A stretch of DNA of 64,000 nt from the NCBI GenBank assembly GCA_964648795.1, contig CAZYMB010000011.1, positions 6,944-70,943 on the forward strand, given 5' to 3'. Positions 15,420 through 22,938 of this stretch are shown here, piece after piece (the stretch's first letter is position 1; every line of letters begins with the position of its first letter). This DNA is from JAHDDW01 sp964648795 (lineage in GTDB: Bacteria; Actinomycetota; Acidimicrobiia; Acidimicrobiales; SZUA-35). The notes beneath the pieces were generated by a model. It ran no database searches. It was not told where the DNA came from and worked only from the letters and a program-made list of their open reading frames with translations. Position numbers and translations under genes: made by a program.

Positions 15420-15968
15420 GTGACAGTTCGTTTGCGCCTTATGAGAATGGGCAAGAAAAAGCAGCCAACGTATCGTATCGTTGCCGCAGATCAGCGTGCC
15501 CCGCGCGATGGTAAGTTCATCGAAATCGTAGGTGTCTATGATCCACGTGCCAATCCATCTCGAGTTGACATAACCCAATCGAAGGCCGTTAACTGGCTAC
15601 GGAATGGTGCACAACCATCTGAAAGAGTTCAAAAGCTTCTAGAAATGTCAGGCACATGGGACGCTTTCAAAGAAGGTATCACCGCCGAGAGTCTTAGCGA
15701 AAAAGAAGCGGCAGTTGTTGCCGAGGGTGGAAATGCCTGGAACGTCCTAGGCGTAACCAAGCCAGCTCCAGAAGCTAAGAAGCGCCCATCGAAGAAGTCT
15801 CTAGAAAAAGAAGCTGAAGCCGCTGAAGCTGCAGCCGAAGAATCTGCTGCACCCGAAGCTGAGGCCGAAGAGGCTGCTGAAGCTCCTGCCGCACCGGAAG
15901 CTGACGCTACCGAACCTGCTGCAGAAGAAGAAGCCCCCCCTGCTGAAGAAGTTAAGGGAGACGAATAA
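15420..15968 (+). CDS. rpsP: 30S ribosomal protein S16 with long acidic C-terminal extension
   Basis: Small-subunit protein needed for 30S assembly. The first 85 or so residues are a normal S16, with MTVRLRLMRMGKKKQPTYRIV, the RAPRDGKFIEIVGVYDPR region and PSERVQKLLEMSG. The remaining roughly 95 residues are an Ala/Glu-rich, nearly repetitive tail that more than doubles the usual length. Such tails occur in other actinobacterial S16 proteins but this one is long. The start is GTG with AGAAGGAAA upstream. It opens the conserved rpsP-khpA-rimM-trmD-rplS operon; its stop overlaps the next start by one base. Confidence 0.93.
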   Translation: MTVRLRLMRMGKKKQPTYRIVAADQRAPRDGKFIEIVGVYDPRANPSRVDITQSKAVNWLRNGAQPSERVQKLLEMSGTWDAFKEGITAESLSEKEAAVVAEGGNAWNVLGVTKPAPEAKKRPSKKSLEKEAEAAEAAAEESAAPEAEAEEAAEAPAAPEADATEPAAEEEAPPAEEVKGDE

Positions 15969-16216
15969 TGTCACCAGCTCCAACAGCTGAGGCTGTTCTT
16001 ACTCATCTTTGTACTTCAGTCGTGACCGACCCAGACTCAGTCACCATCGAATCTCATGAAGACGGCGACCTAGTTCGTCTTGACGTTTCAGTGGCCCCAG
16101 AAGATATGGGTCGAATCATTGGTCGACGAGGAAGAGTCGCTAGCGCTATTCGCACTGTAGTTAACGCTGCAGCTTCTAAAGACGGCGTCACAACCCGAGT
16201 TGAATTCGTCGAATAA
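15968..16216 (+). CDS. khpA: KH-domain RNA-binding protein KhpA
   Basis: Small RNA-binding protein of the KhpA/YlqC family, 82 residues, almost entirely one KH domain. The GxxG loop is visible in MGRIIGRRGRVASAIRTVV near residues 43-61. In Gram-positive bacteria KhpA pairs with KhpB (Jag) and affects cell division and RNA stability. It sits in its usual place between rpsP and rimM, with start and stop overlapping both neighbours, which indicates tight translational coupling. Confidence 0.92.
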   Translation: MSPAPTAEAVLTHLCTSVVTDPDSVTIESHEDGDLVRLDVSVAPEDMGRIIGRRGRVASAIRTVVNAAASKDGVTTRVEFVE

Positions 16217-16697
16217 GCAACTTCCGCCGGAAGGCTGGCTAGAAGTCGGCGCTCTTGGCGCTGCACATGGCCTAAAAGGCAAGATCAAGTGTCAGCTTCT
16301 CACGTCGTTGGTTGAAGAGCGTACAGCTCCTGGCACCAAATATTGGACTCGAATTTCCGAGCTTGAGTTAGAGTCGGCTGTGGCAGCAGGAACAGGTTGG
16401 CTGTTCAAGTTTGTTGGACTCGATGACAGATCAGCGGTCGAGCCTCTTCGCACACAGAAAGTTTATGCCGAACGTATTGTTGAGGCAGGAGCGCTAATCA
16501 CCGACCATATAGGTAGTGATGTTCTAGATCAGAACTCAAACCAGATCGGTACCGTGGCGGCGATTATAGATAACCCAGCGGGAGAACTTCTAGAACTGGC
16601 TAATGGCACTCTGATTCCTTCAGTATTCATTGTCGAATCAGGAACGGAACCAGGAGTCATCAGCGTCAATGTGCCCGATGGCCTGCTTGACCTTTAG
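16200..16697 (+). CDS. rimM: Ribosome maturation factor RimM
   Basis: Assembly factor for the 30S head that binds S19. The 165-residue sequence has the N-terminal barrel signature EVGALGAAHGLKGKIKC and the PRC-barrel part with ITDHIGSDVLDQNSNQIGTVAAIIDNPAGELLEL and a C-terminal IPSVFIVES. The only usable start is a TTG at 16200 inside the end of khpA; no in-frame ATG precedes the conserved core, so the initiation codon is somewhat uncertain. Position between khpA and trmD is the conserved actinobacterial order. Confidence 0.9.
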   Translation: MNSSNKQLPPEGWLEVGALGAAHGLKGKIKCQLLTSLVEERTAPGTKYWTRISELELESAVAAGTGWLFKFVGLDDRSAVEPLRTQKVYAERIVEAGALITDHIGSDVLDQNSNQIGTVAAIIDNPAGELLELANGTLIPSVFIVESGTEPGVISVNVPDGLLDL

Positions 16698-16734
16698 CGA
16701 GCTAGCTATCTAATTCGCCCATATAGTTAACTGC

Positions 16735-17463
16735 GTGAGCAGTCTAAACATCAGTGTTCTAACGCTTTTCCCACAGCTGATTGATCAGTACTTTAGCGAG
16801 AGCATCTTTGGCGCTGCTCAAGAGAGTGGAATCCTGCAAATCGATAGTGTTGACTTTCGTAAGTTCTCAGATGATAAACATAACTCGGTAGACGATATGC
16901 CATTTGGTGGTGGGCCAGGAATGGTTCTTTGTCCTCAGCCAATTATCGATTGCATTGATGAAACTAAACCACCGAAACCAGTTATCTATTTATCACCAGC
17001 TGGTGAAACTTTCAATCAGAAGTTAGCTGAAGAGTTAGTCGACCTGGGTGAGTTCAGCCTGCTCTGCGGAAGATATGAAGGCTTGGATCAGCGAGTCAGA
17101 GACACGGTGGTGGATCGAGAGATATCGATAGGTGACTTTGTTCTTGCCGGGGGAGAAGCAGCGGCGATATCGATAATCGAAGCTACTGCTCGACTAGTGC
17201 CTGGTGTGGTTGGCAATGAGTCTTCGCCAGTCGATGAGTCATTTGCTAATGACTTAATCGAATACCCACAATACACTCGACCAGCGGAATTCAGGGGCCT
17301 AAGTGTGCCTGAGGTGCTCAGATCTGGCAATCATGAACTAGTGGATAAATGGCGTCTAGCCAAGAGCCTTGCTATTACTTCTAGGCTTCGACCTGACCTA
17401 ATCGAACAAAGGGGAGGGCTCACACCTTCAGAGGCTGAGCTTTTGGCAGATTTCGAGCTCTAA
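16735..17463 (+). CDS. trmD: tRNA (guanine-N1)-methyltransferase TrmD
   Basis: Methylates G37 of tRNAs with a G36-G37 pair, using S-adenosylmethionine bound in a trefoil knot. The 242-residue product has NISVLTLFPQLIDQYF at the start, DDMPFGGGPGMVL near residues 55-68, the knot motifs LLCGRYEGLDQR and ISIGDFVLAGGE, and YPQYTRPAEFRG before the C-terminal domain. The start is GTG. It lies between rimM and rplS as usual. About 100 bases without features separate it from rplS. Confidence 0.95.
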   Translation: MSSLNISVLTLFPQLIDQYFSESIFGAAQESGILQIDSVDFRKFSDDKHNSVDDMPFGGGPGMVLCPQPIIDCIDETKPPKPVIYLSPAGETFNQKLAEELVDLGEFSLLCGRYEGLDQRVRDTVVDREISIGDFVLAGGEAAAISIIEATARLVPGVVGNESSPVDESFANDLIEYPQYTRPAEFRGLSVPEVLRSGNHELVDKWRLAKSLAITSRLRPDLIEQRGGLTPSEAELLADFEL

Positions 17464-17578
17464 GTTCTCTAGCAATCTCCTCGATTTCATGGTGCAACTC
17501 CGCCAGAGTGGCTCTAGTCTTTAAAGGGTTAATTTCGCCCACGGATTTTCGACCTTGGCGTAACAAATGGATTTAGCA

Positions 17579-17926
17579 ATGAACCTCACAGACTTAGTAC
17601 AGCAAGAACAAATCAAGACCGAAGTTCCTGAGTTTCGACCAGGTGATGGTGTCAAAGTACACGTAAAGGTAATCGAGGGCAACAGAGAGCGTGTTCAGAT
17701 TTTTGAGGGCATTGTTATTGCTCGCCAGGGTTCTGGAATCAGCGAAACTTTTACTGTTCGTAAAGTGAGCTTCGGTGTGGGTGTAGAAAGAATCTTCCCA
17801 ATCCACTCGCCTGTCGTAGAGAAGCTTGAAGTCATTACTCGTGGTGATGTACGACGAGCCAAGCTTTACTATCTTCGTGACCGTGTTGGTAAAGCGGCGA
17901 AGGTCAAAGAACTCCGAGAAGACTAA
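17579..17926 (+). CDS. rplS: 50S ribosomal protein L19
   Basis: Large-subunit protein at the interface with the 30S subunit. The 115-residue product shows the family pattern EFRPGDGVKVHVKVIEGNRERVQIFEGIVI and GVGVERIFPIHSP, then RRAKLYYLRDRVGKAAKVKE at the C terminus. An ATG at 17579 gives the usual N terminus MNLTDLVQQEQ; a second in-frame ATG at 17567 would add four residues. It closes the rpsP operon; signal peptidase and rnhB, often next in actinobacteria, are absent. Confidence 0.94.
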   Translation: MNLTDLVQQEQIKTEVPEFRPGDGVKVHVKVIEGNRERVQIFEGIVIARQGSGISETFTVRKVSFGVGVERIFPIHSPVVEKLEVITRGDVRRAKLYYLRDRVGKAAKVKELRED

Positions 17927-17967
17927 TCAACATATTCTTCGGTGCTAGTTTTAGTGTCGAGGTTGAT

Positions 17968-18521
17968 ATGTATAAGAAACTAATTCTGCTTGCGGCTATT
18001 TCTGTCGTGGTCTCAGGTTGTTTTCGAGTAGTTACCGAAATTGATGTTAACAACGACAACTCGGCAACTCTCAGCGTCATAACCGCCGTTGACTCAGAGG
18101 TCGTTGAAGAACAAGCTGGTGGTTTCTTGGGTGGGTTGGACGTCTGTGAACAGATAAGTTCAGAACTGACCTCACCTCAAGCTGCAGACCAGTTTGAGGC
18201 TGATGGACTTGATATTGCTGAGGTTGTTGAATACGACGAAGACGGCTTTTGTGGCGTACAGAGTACTGCGACAGTACCAGCGAGTGACAATTTAGCTGAG
18301 ACGTTAGCGGCGACGGCGGCTGGGAACGGGGTAGTTGATGCCCAACAGATCGATCTCGAAAAGATTGCAGATGATGAGTGGACCTTTAGTGCAGAGATTG
18401 CAGCAGCTGACGAGGCATTTGATGATCTCGTGGCTGATTCTCCAATCCAACTACCAGCTGGGTTTGAAGACTCTGGTGAAATCATTTACTCGATCTCACT
18501 GCCTGGAGCTGAATCAGACAA
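17968..18521 (+). CDS. LppM-like (DUF3153-type) lipoprotein, interrupted by gap
   Basis: N-terminal part of an exported lipoprotein: short basic start, hydrophobic core and lipobox VVSGC at about residues 14-18, followed by FRVVTEIDVNNDNSATLSVIT. This opening, with a beta-rich region full of Asp and Glu, resembles the LppM/DUF3153 family of actinobacterial lipoproteins, some of which affect envelope functions. The assembly gap cuts it after about 184 residues at GAESD. A likely continuation follows the gap. Assignment to the family is by general resemblance only. Confidence 0.6.
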
Positions 18522-18621
18522 NNNNNNNNNNNNNNNNNNNNNNNNNNNNNNNNNNNNNNNNNNNNNNNNNNNNNNNNNNNNNNNNNNNNNNNNNNNNNNN
18601 NNNNNNNNNNNNNNNNNNNNN
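18522..18621. other. Assembly gap (100 N)
   Basis: A run of exactly 100 N inside the lipoprotein gene. The real distance is unknown, and no sequence overlap between the two sides is visible. Confidence 0.98.
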
Positions 18622-18623
18622 GT

Positions 18624-18788
18624 GCTCCAAATCCGATCACACAAACGGCTGCTTCTGATCCGATTGCGGGCGGAAATAAGACAGGCGACGTTGCGAGTCC
18701 ACCGCTGCTGAAAGATCAAGAGAATGTGCCTGAAGCTCCGCCGGTCCGAGGAAACTCTGATAACGATGAGTCAGCTGTGCCTCCTGAT
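18624..18788 (+). CDS. Probable C-terminal tail of the interrupted lipoprotein
   Basis: The longest open frame leaving the gap reads APNPITQTAASDPIAGG and onward for 54 codons to a TGA at 18786-18788. It is rich in Pro, Ser, Asp and Asn, as expected for an unstructured C-terminal tail. The other two forward frames stop earlier. Whether it joins the gene before the gap or a different gene hidden in it cannot be decided here. Confidence 0.45.
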
Positions 18789-18845
18789 GAAAACCCAGAA
18801 CAAATAGATCCGACTTAGAGGCCGCTATTTCAGTAGGGATTATTG

Positions 18846-19253
18846 ATGTCAGAGGCTTGGTGTATACCTATGTGTATGACCAATCAACAGCATCCAACCG
18901 ACGAGAACCGCCCAAACAACTATGAGCTTGGCAGAACTGCAGAGCGTGCAGCGCTGCAGCGTTACGAAGATAGTGGATACTCCACCATTGATACCAATGT
19001 ACGTGAGTCTGCAGGCGAGATTGATCTGATTCTTCACAAAGACTCAACCGTTGTATTCGTCGAAGTTAAGTATCGCTCAAGTCATCTGTTCGGACTGCCA
19101 GTAGAAGCCGTCGGGCGACGTAAGCAGCAAAAGGTTAGAGGCGCAGCTGCCGAGTGGTTGACTTCGCAGGCTTCAAAGTTTGCAGAGATTCGTTTCGATG
19201 TCGCTTCAGTTGACAGAGGCCTTAATGTAGAGATCTATAGAGGTGCTTTTTAG
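18846..19253 (+). CDS. yraN: YraN (UPF0102) family endonuclease-fold protein
   Basis: Small protein of the UPF0102/YraN family with a restriction-endonuclease-like fold; biochemical role unknown, often thought to act in DNA metabolism because it travels with comM and dprA. The core shows ELGRTAERAALQRYEDSGY, then AGEIDLILHKDSTVVFVEVKYRSS with the PD-(D/E)xK-type residues E-I-D and E-V-K, and GRRKQQKVRGAAAEWL. Several starts are possible; an ATG at 18876 (MTNQQ) would suit the family length as well. The usual order yraN-comM-dprA is kept except for three small genes between. Confidence 0.88.
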   Translation: MSEAWCIPMCMTNQQHPTDENRPNNYELGRTAERAALQRYEDSGYSTIDTNVRESAGEIDLILHKDSTVVFVEVKYRSSHLFGLPVEAVGRRKQQKVRGAAAEWLTSQASKFAEIRFDVASVDRGLNVEIYRGAF

Positions 19254-19257
19254 CTGG

Positions 19258-19467
19258 TTAATAGCGGGAGCTTCGGTTAGTCCAACAGCCTCGATGCCAA
19301 TGTCTTCGCAAGTCAGGTGCTGAGGCAGGAACAGCTACCATGTGTCCGGTGCCTGCAGGGATGATCCCATTGCAGCCAGGGCAGATGTAGTCCTTGTTAG
19401 CTTGATATGGCTGAATAAACCTGGTTTCAGTATCCTCAGCATCTGACGGGTCTCGATATTTAGCCAA
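19258..19467 (-). CDS. Small zinc-ribbon-like protein of actinobacterial type
   Basis: About 69 residues with a treble-clef or zinc-ribbon-like core YICPGCNGIIPAGTGHMVAV followed by DLRRHWHRGCW, giving two Cys before and a His/Cys pair after as candidate metal ligands. Such small proteins are widespread in actinobacteria and often carry uninformative names; I do not know a function. The TTG at 19467 is chosen as start because the longer in-frame extension to 19563 coincides with, and is a shifted reading of, the small membrane-protein gene upstream. The TTG overlaps that gene's stop codon (TTGGCTAA), so the two are probably coupled. Confidence 0.65.
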   Translation of the reverse strand: MAKYRDPSDAEDTETRFIQPYQANKDYICPGCNGIIPAGTGHMVAVPASAPDLRRHWHRGCWTNRSSRY

Positions 19468-19570
19468 AGAAGCCCCAAACAACAAACCCAGCTGCAACCA
19501 AAATAGAAGCAGCAACGAGGAAATAGTCAAGCGGTGTTGCCTTATAAGGTCGATTAGGATCAAAGCCCAT
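19460..19570 (-). CDS. 36-residue single-helix membrane protein
   Basis: A short frame reading MGFDPNRPYKATPLDYFLVA then a hydrophobic stretch ending VVWGFFG and TAA. It has a soluble N terminus with DPNRPYKATPLDY, which looks conserved in style, and one membrane helix of about 19 residues. It lies directly before the zinc-ribbon gene, overlapping by eight bases, and just upstream of the divergent cytochrome gene. Its size puts it below common gene-calling cutoffs. Function unknown. Confidence 0.6.
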   Translation of the reverse strand: MGFDPNRPYKATPLDYFLVAASILVAAGFVVWGFFG

Positions 19571-19594
19571 TGTTAGCTAGTGTATGAACTGTCT

Positions 19595-19987
19595 ATGGAA
19601 TCTACACAGCTATTTCTAAGAGCCAGGCGCAGTTTCTTGTTAATGGTTGGCGTCATAGTTATTGCTACAGGCTGTGTATCGGCAGCTTCGCCAGAGGTCG
19701 ACCCGCAAGATGCTGAGTTAGTGCTTGGCCGCCAGACCTACGTTAATAGCTGCGTGAGTTGCCACGGAGCCACAGGTGCGGGTGGAATTGGCAATCAAAT
19801 CAACACGCCTGAAATACTTGAGCTTTACCCGACAATTGAAGACCAGATCGAAATTGTTACTGATGGTAGAAATAGAATGCCGTCTTTTGGGGCGAGGCTT
19901 TCTGCTGAGGAAATTAGGGCTGTGGTCAGGTATTCGCGAGAGACCCTAATTGAGGCCGCATTAACCGAAGTAGTAGAACCAGAATAG
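19595..19987 (+). CDS. Single-heme c-type cytochrome lipoprotein
   Basis: Exported class-I cytochrome c. The product has an Arg-rich start, a hydrophobic signal ending in the lipobox IATGC, and then one heme-binding CVSCH near residues 53-57 preceded by GRQTYVNS, with MPSFG about 55 residues later supplying the axial Met and a C-terminal LSAEEIRAVVRYSRE helix. It probably carries electrons at the outer face of the membrane, anchored by lipid. The ATG at 19595 is preferred; a GTG at 19580 would add five residues. No oxidase genes adjoin it. Confidence 0.85.
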   Translation: MESTQLFLRARRSFLLMVGVIVIATGCVSAASPEVDPQDAELVLGRQTYVNSCVSCHGATGAGGIGNQINTPEILELYPTIEDQIEIVTDGRNRMPSFGARLSAEEIRAVVRYSRETLIEAALTEVVEPE

Positions 19988-20053
19988 GTAGATAGCCAGG
20001 CTTGGGTCAGGCTATGTCAGAGCAGCTTGCTAATCTATTTTCATATCTCGTGG

Positions 20054-20263
20054 CAGTAGCCAACTTTCACATATTTCCATAGGAGAAATAGATGTTAGCT
20101 ACCGTTGCNNNNNNNNNNNNNNNNNNNNNNNNNNNNNNNNNNNNNNNNNNNNNNNNNNNNNNNNNNNNNNNNNNNNNNNNNNNNNNNNNNNNNNNNNNNN
20201 NNNNNNNNCAGTAGCCAACTTTCACATATTTCCATAGGAGAAATAGATGTTAGCTACCGTTGC
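20054..20263 (+). repeat. 55-bp duplication flanking the third gap
   Basis: The 55 bases ending at the left edge of the gap (20054-20108) are identical to the 55 bases starting at its right edge (20209-20263). They include the ribosome-binding site and first codons of comM. This is an unmerged contig overlap, not a biological repeat. Confidence 0.93.
20109..20208. other. Assembly gap (100 N), probably artificial
   Basis: A run of exactly 100 N between two identical 55-base ends. Joining the ends would remove the gap and leave one intact comM start. Confidence 0.95.
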
Positions 20264-21782
20264 CTCAGCAGCGCTAAGAGGTTATGACGGCTTAGGCGTC
20301 ACCGTCGAAGTACACGTGTCTAGCGGCTTGCCAGGTTACACAATTGTTGGTCTACCAGATGCCACCTGTCGTGAAGCAAGGGACCGTGTGCGTGCCGCAA
20401 TTTTATCTAGCGGGCTTAGTTGGCCCATGAAGAAGGTAACCATTAACTTGGCGCCTGCCGGAGTCCGCAAACCCGGTGGTGCTTTAGATTTAGCTATCGC
20501 CCTTGGTTTATTGGCAGCTTCGGAACAAATTCCGGCTGAATCCGTCAACCAACTTGGTGCAATTGGTGAGCTTGGCTTAGACGGTTCTCTAAAGCCTGTT
20601 CACGGGATGATGTGTATTGCTTCGGTTGTGAAGGCTGATCGTTTGATTGTCCCGACGAGTGCTTCAGTAGAAGCTGACGCCACTTATCCAGGGGAGCTTT
20701 ACCATGCTGAGAACCTCTCCGAGATTGTGGAGGCTCTCAAAGGTGAGGGCGAGCTGGCAAAAGTCAGTCCGCAAGATCATCAAGTAGCTAAGGCCGTAGG
20801 TGAAAAGCTTGATATGAGAGAAGTCTTAGACCAACCCCTTGCTCGGTTGGCACTGGAGCTGTCAGCAGCTGGTGAACACAATCTACTCATGGTGGGCCCA
20901 CCCGGGGCGGGAAAAACAATGCTGGCAAAACGTCTGCCCACAATCCTGCCTGATTTGACCGCTGCCGATTCTCTAATGGCTTCAAAGATTCATTCTGCTG
21001 CGGGATACAGAGATTTCGACGGAACTTTGATGAACCGTCCGCCATTTCGTGCACCTCACCATGGAGCGACAAAGGTAGGGCTATTGGGTGGTGGAACTGG
21101 AGCGATGCGTCCAGGCGAAATTAGTGGGGCCCATAGCGGCGTCCTTTTCTTAGACGAGCTTGGAGAATACCCAACAGGCCATATCGAAGCTCTGCGTACT
21201 CCGCTAGAGGAGGGAGTTATAAGGGTTAGTAGGGCAAGCCAGTCTCTTGAACTTCCTGCTGATTTCATTCTTATTGCGGCTATGAATCCGTGCCCATGTG
21301 GAGCAAGTACGACTTGTAGATGTTCTGATAAATCACGACTCAGATATTCGCAACGACTTTCTGGCCCAGTAATGGATCGTTTCGATCTGCGCATCGAGTT
21401 ATCGCCACCCGGGGCCGACTCCTTGTTTTCAGATGATATTGCAGAAGACAGCGACAGTATCCGCAGCCGAGTTAGTTCCGCACGTAAGTTTGCTGCGAGT
21501 CGGGGTGTTCGAGCCAACTCGAAACTAGATCACGCAGCACTAAAGAAAGTAACCAAATTGAGTGCAGAGGCAGAGGCAATGTTGCACGCTGCGGTCGCAA
21601 AGGGTTTATTGTCAGCTCGTGGGGTGGCGGCAGTTACCAGGGTTGGTCTAACGGTTTCTGATCTTTCAGCAGTGCGCACTGACAAAGTTCAAGCCGGTCA
21701 GGTAGAGCTGGTGGAGAGTGACATCGCAATGGCAATGTCACTTAGGTCAGAGCTACGCCAAATATTTCAAGGAGTGTCATGA
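20247..21782 (+). CDS. comM: ComM/YifB-family AAA+ ATPase (Mg-chelatase-like)
   Basis: AAA+ helicase of the ComM/YifB family; in Vibrio ComM drives branch migration during natural transformation. The 511-residue product has the N-terminal Lon-like fold (GLPGYTIVGLPDATCREARDRVRAA), Walker A GPPGAGKT near 216-223, Walker B-like GVLFLDELGE, the conserved RPFRAPHH-type PPFRAPHH, and the zinc motif NPCPCGASTTCRC. A C-terminal Mg-chelatase-like helical domain completes it. The start ATG follows AGGAGAAATAG. Its stop overlaps the dprA start by four bases (ATGA). This copy is complete; a second copy of its first codons at 20092 is an assembly duplicate. Confidence 0.93.
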   Translation: MLATVASAALRGYDGLGVTVEVHVSSGLPGYTIVGLPDATCREARDRVRAAILSSGLSWPMKKVTINLAPAGVRKPGGALDLAIALGLLAASEQIPAESVNQLGAIGELGLDGSLKPVHGMMCIASVVKADRLIVPTSASVEADATYPGELYHAENLSEIVEALKGEGELAKVSPQDHQVAKAVGEKLDMREVLDQPLARLALELSAAGEHNLLMVGPPGAGKTMLAKRLPTILPDLTAADSLMASKIHSAAGYRDFDGTLMNRPPFRAPHHGATKVGLLGGGTGAMRPGEISGAHSGVLFLDELGEYPTGHIEALRTPLEEGVIRVSRASQSLELPADFILIAAMNPCPCGASTTCRCSDKSRLRYSQRLSGPVMDRFDLRIELSPPGADSLFSDDIAEDSDSIRSRVSSARKFAASRGVRANSKLDHAALKKVTKLSAEAEAMLHAAVAKGLLSARGVAAVTRVGLTVSDLSAVRTDKVQAGQVELVESDIAMAMSLRSELRQIFQGVS

Positions 21783-22897
21783 CAATCGATGATCAAACAA
21801 CTGCGCTTGTTCTGCTTTCATCGCTAGACCAAGTTGGGCCAGCGAGGCTCAAGTGGCTTTTGGGTATTGCTGATAGTCCAATCGAAGTTTTAGAGAAGCT
21901 GAGAAAGCGAAAGATCCCCAATAAGTCGGGACCGGCCGGTCTAAAGATGGAACTGGTCGAGAAATGGTGCAACCAGGCCAGGAAGTTGAGCGAATCAAAA
22001 GTAGTTGAAACTCTTGGCGAACTGAATGTAGAGGTACTGACGCCGCAGAGAGCTCGCTGGCCTATCCTCGCCGATGACCCGGATGCCCCGGCTCTATTGT
22101 TTGCGAGGGGTAACCTGGGTCATTTAGATGCTCCCAAGATTGCAATAGTCGGCACTAGGCGCTGTTCTTCAGTTGGCCGCAAAGTAGCGAGAGACTTAGG
22201 ACATGAACTAACCGACCAAGGCATATCTGTGGTTAGTGGCTTGGCACTCGGTATTGATCGAGAGGCTCATATAGGAGCTGCAGCTGCAAGCTCGCCAAAG
22301 CCAGTTGCAGTTCTAGGGACAGGGATAGATGTTTGCTACCCGACCAGAAATCAAAGCCTATTCGATCGACTGTTAGAGTGTGGTCTCATCATCAGCGAGT
22401 TGCCGCCAGGGATCCAGCCTCGTCGTTGGCAGTTCCCGGCACGGAATCGAATCATTGCAGGCCTAGCTGACGCAACGGTAGTTGTTGAATCCCATATGGC
22501 CGGTGGCTCACTGCTAACAGCTGACGAAGCAATAGAGAGGGACAAGCCAGTCCTGGCAGTACCGGGCTCGGTATTAAGTGCAGCCTGTGTTGGCACAAAC
22601 CAGCTACTTCGAGATGGCGCAACCATTTGTACTGGTGTCGAATCTGTAGTCGAATCTGTCTATGGTTTTGGACTCTCTGAGCGTAGTAACAGCATTGACG
22701 AGACTGACGCTTCAAGTTCGCTGGCTGAGCTGATATTGGCAGAGGCTCGTACAGGCTCAGGTACGGTTTCTTCGGTTCTGACAAGCTGTTCTGAGGAGCC
22801 AGATCGTGTATTCGTTGAGGTTCAGCGTCTGGTCGCCGATGGCAAACTGGCCTTAACAGGCGAGCGTTTAGGGCTAGTGGATGCAACAATGAGCTAG
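21779..22897 (+). CDS. dprA: DNA-processing protein DprA
   Basis: Loads RecA on incoming single-stranded DNA during transformation. The 372-residue product has a helical N-terminal SAM-like part, then the Rossmann-like DprA core with AIVGTRRCSSVGRKVA, SGLALGIDREAHIGA, AVLGTGIDVCYP, ISELPPG, WQFPARNRIIAGLADATVVVE and GSLLTADEAIERDKPVLAVPGS. A winged-helix-like C-terminal part (about 305-370) is present. It is coupled to comM; together with yraN nearby it forms the standard cluster, though comEA/comEC are not in the window. Confidence 0.93.
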   Translation: MTIDDQTTALVLLSSLDQVGPARLKWLLGIADSPIEVLEKLRKRKIPNKSGPAGLKMELVEKWCNQARKLSESKVVETLGELNVEVLTPQRARWPILADDPDAPALLFARGNLGHLDAPKIAIVGTRRCSSVGRKVARDLGHELTDQGISVVSGLALGIDREAHIGAAAASSPKPVAVLGTGIDVCYPTRNQSLFDRLLECGLIISELPPGIQPRRWQFPARNRIIAGLADATVVVESHMAGGSLLTADEAIERDKPVLAVPGSVLSAACVGTNQLLRDGATICTGVESVVESVYGFGLSERSNSIDETDASSSLAELILAEARTGSGTVSSVLTSCSEEPDRVFVEVQRLVADGKLALTGERLGLVDATMS

Positions 22898-22938
22898 CAG
22901 TCTCACCGAGTAGACCCTCCATCACCTAAACTATTGCA

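Noticed and set aside
18335..18719. Frames crossing the second N run in other phases
   Set aside because: They exist only because the N run contains no stops; codon content is not protein-like.
19468..19563. N-terminal hydrophobic extension of the zinc-ribbon protein
   Set aside because: It is a frame-shifted reading of the 36-residue membrane-protein gene on the same strand.
20092..20108. A second comM start before the third gap
   Set aside because: It is part of the 55-base duplicated contig end and not a separate gene.
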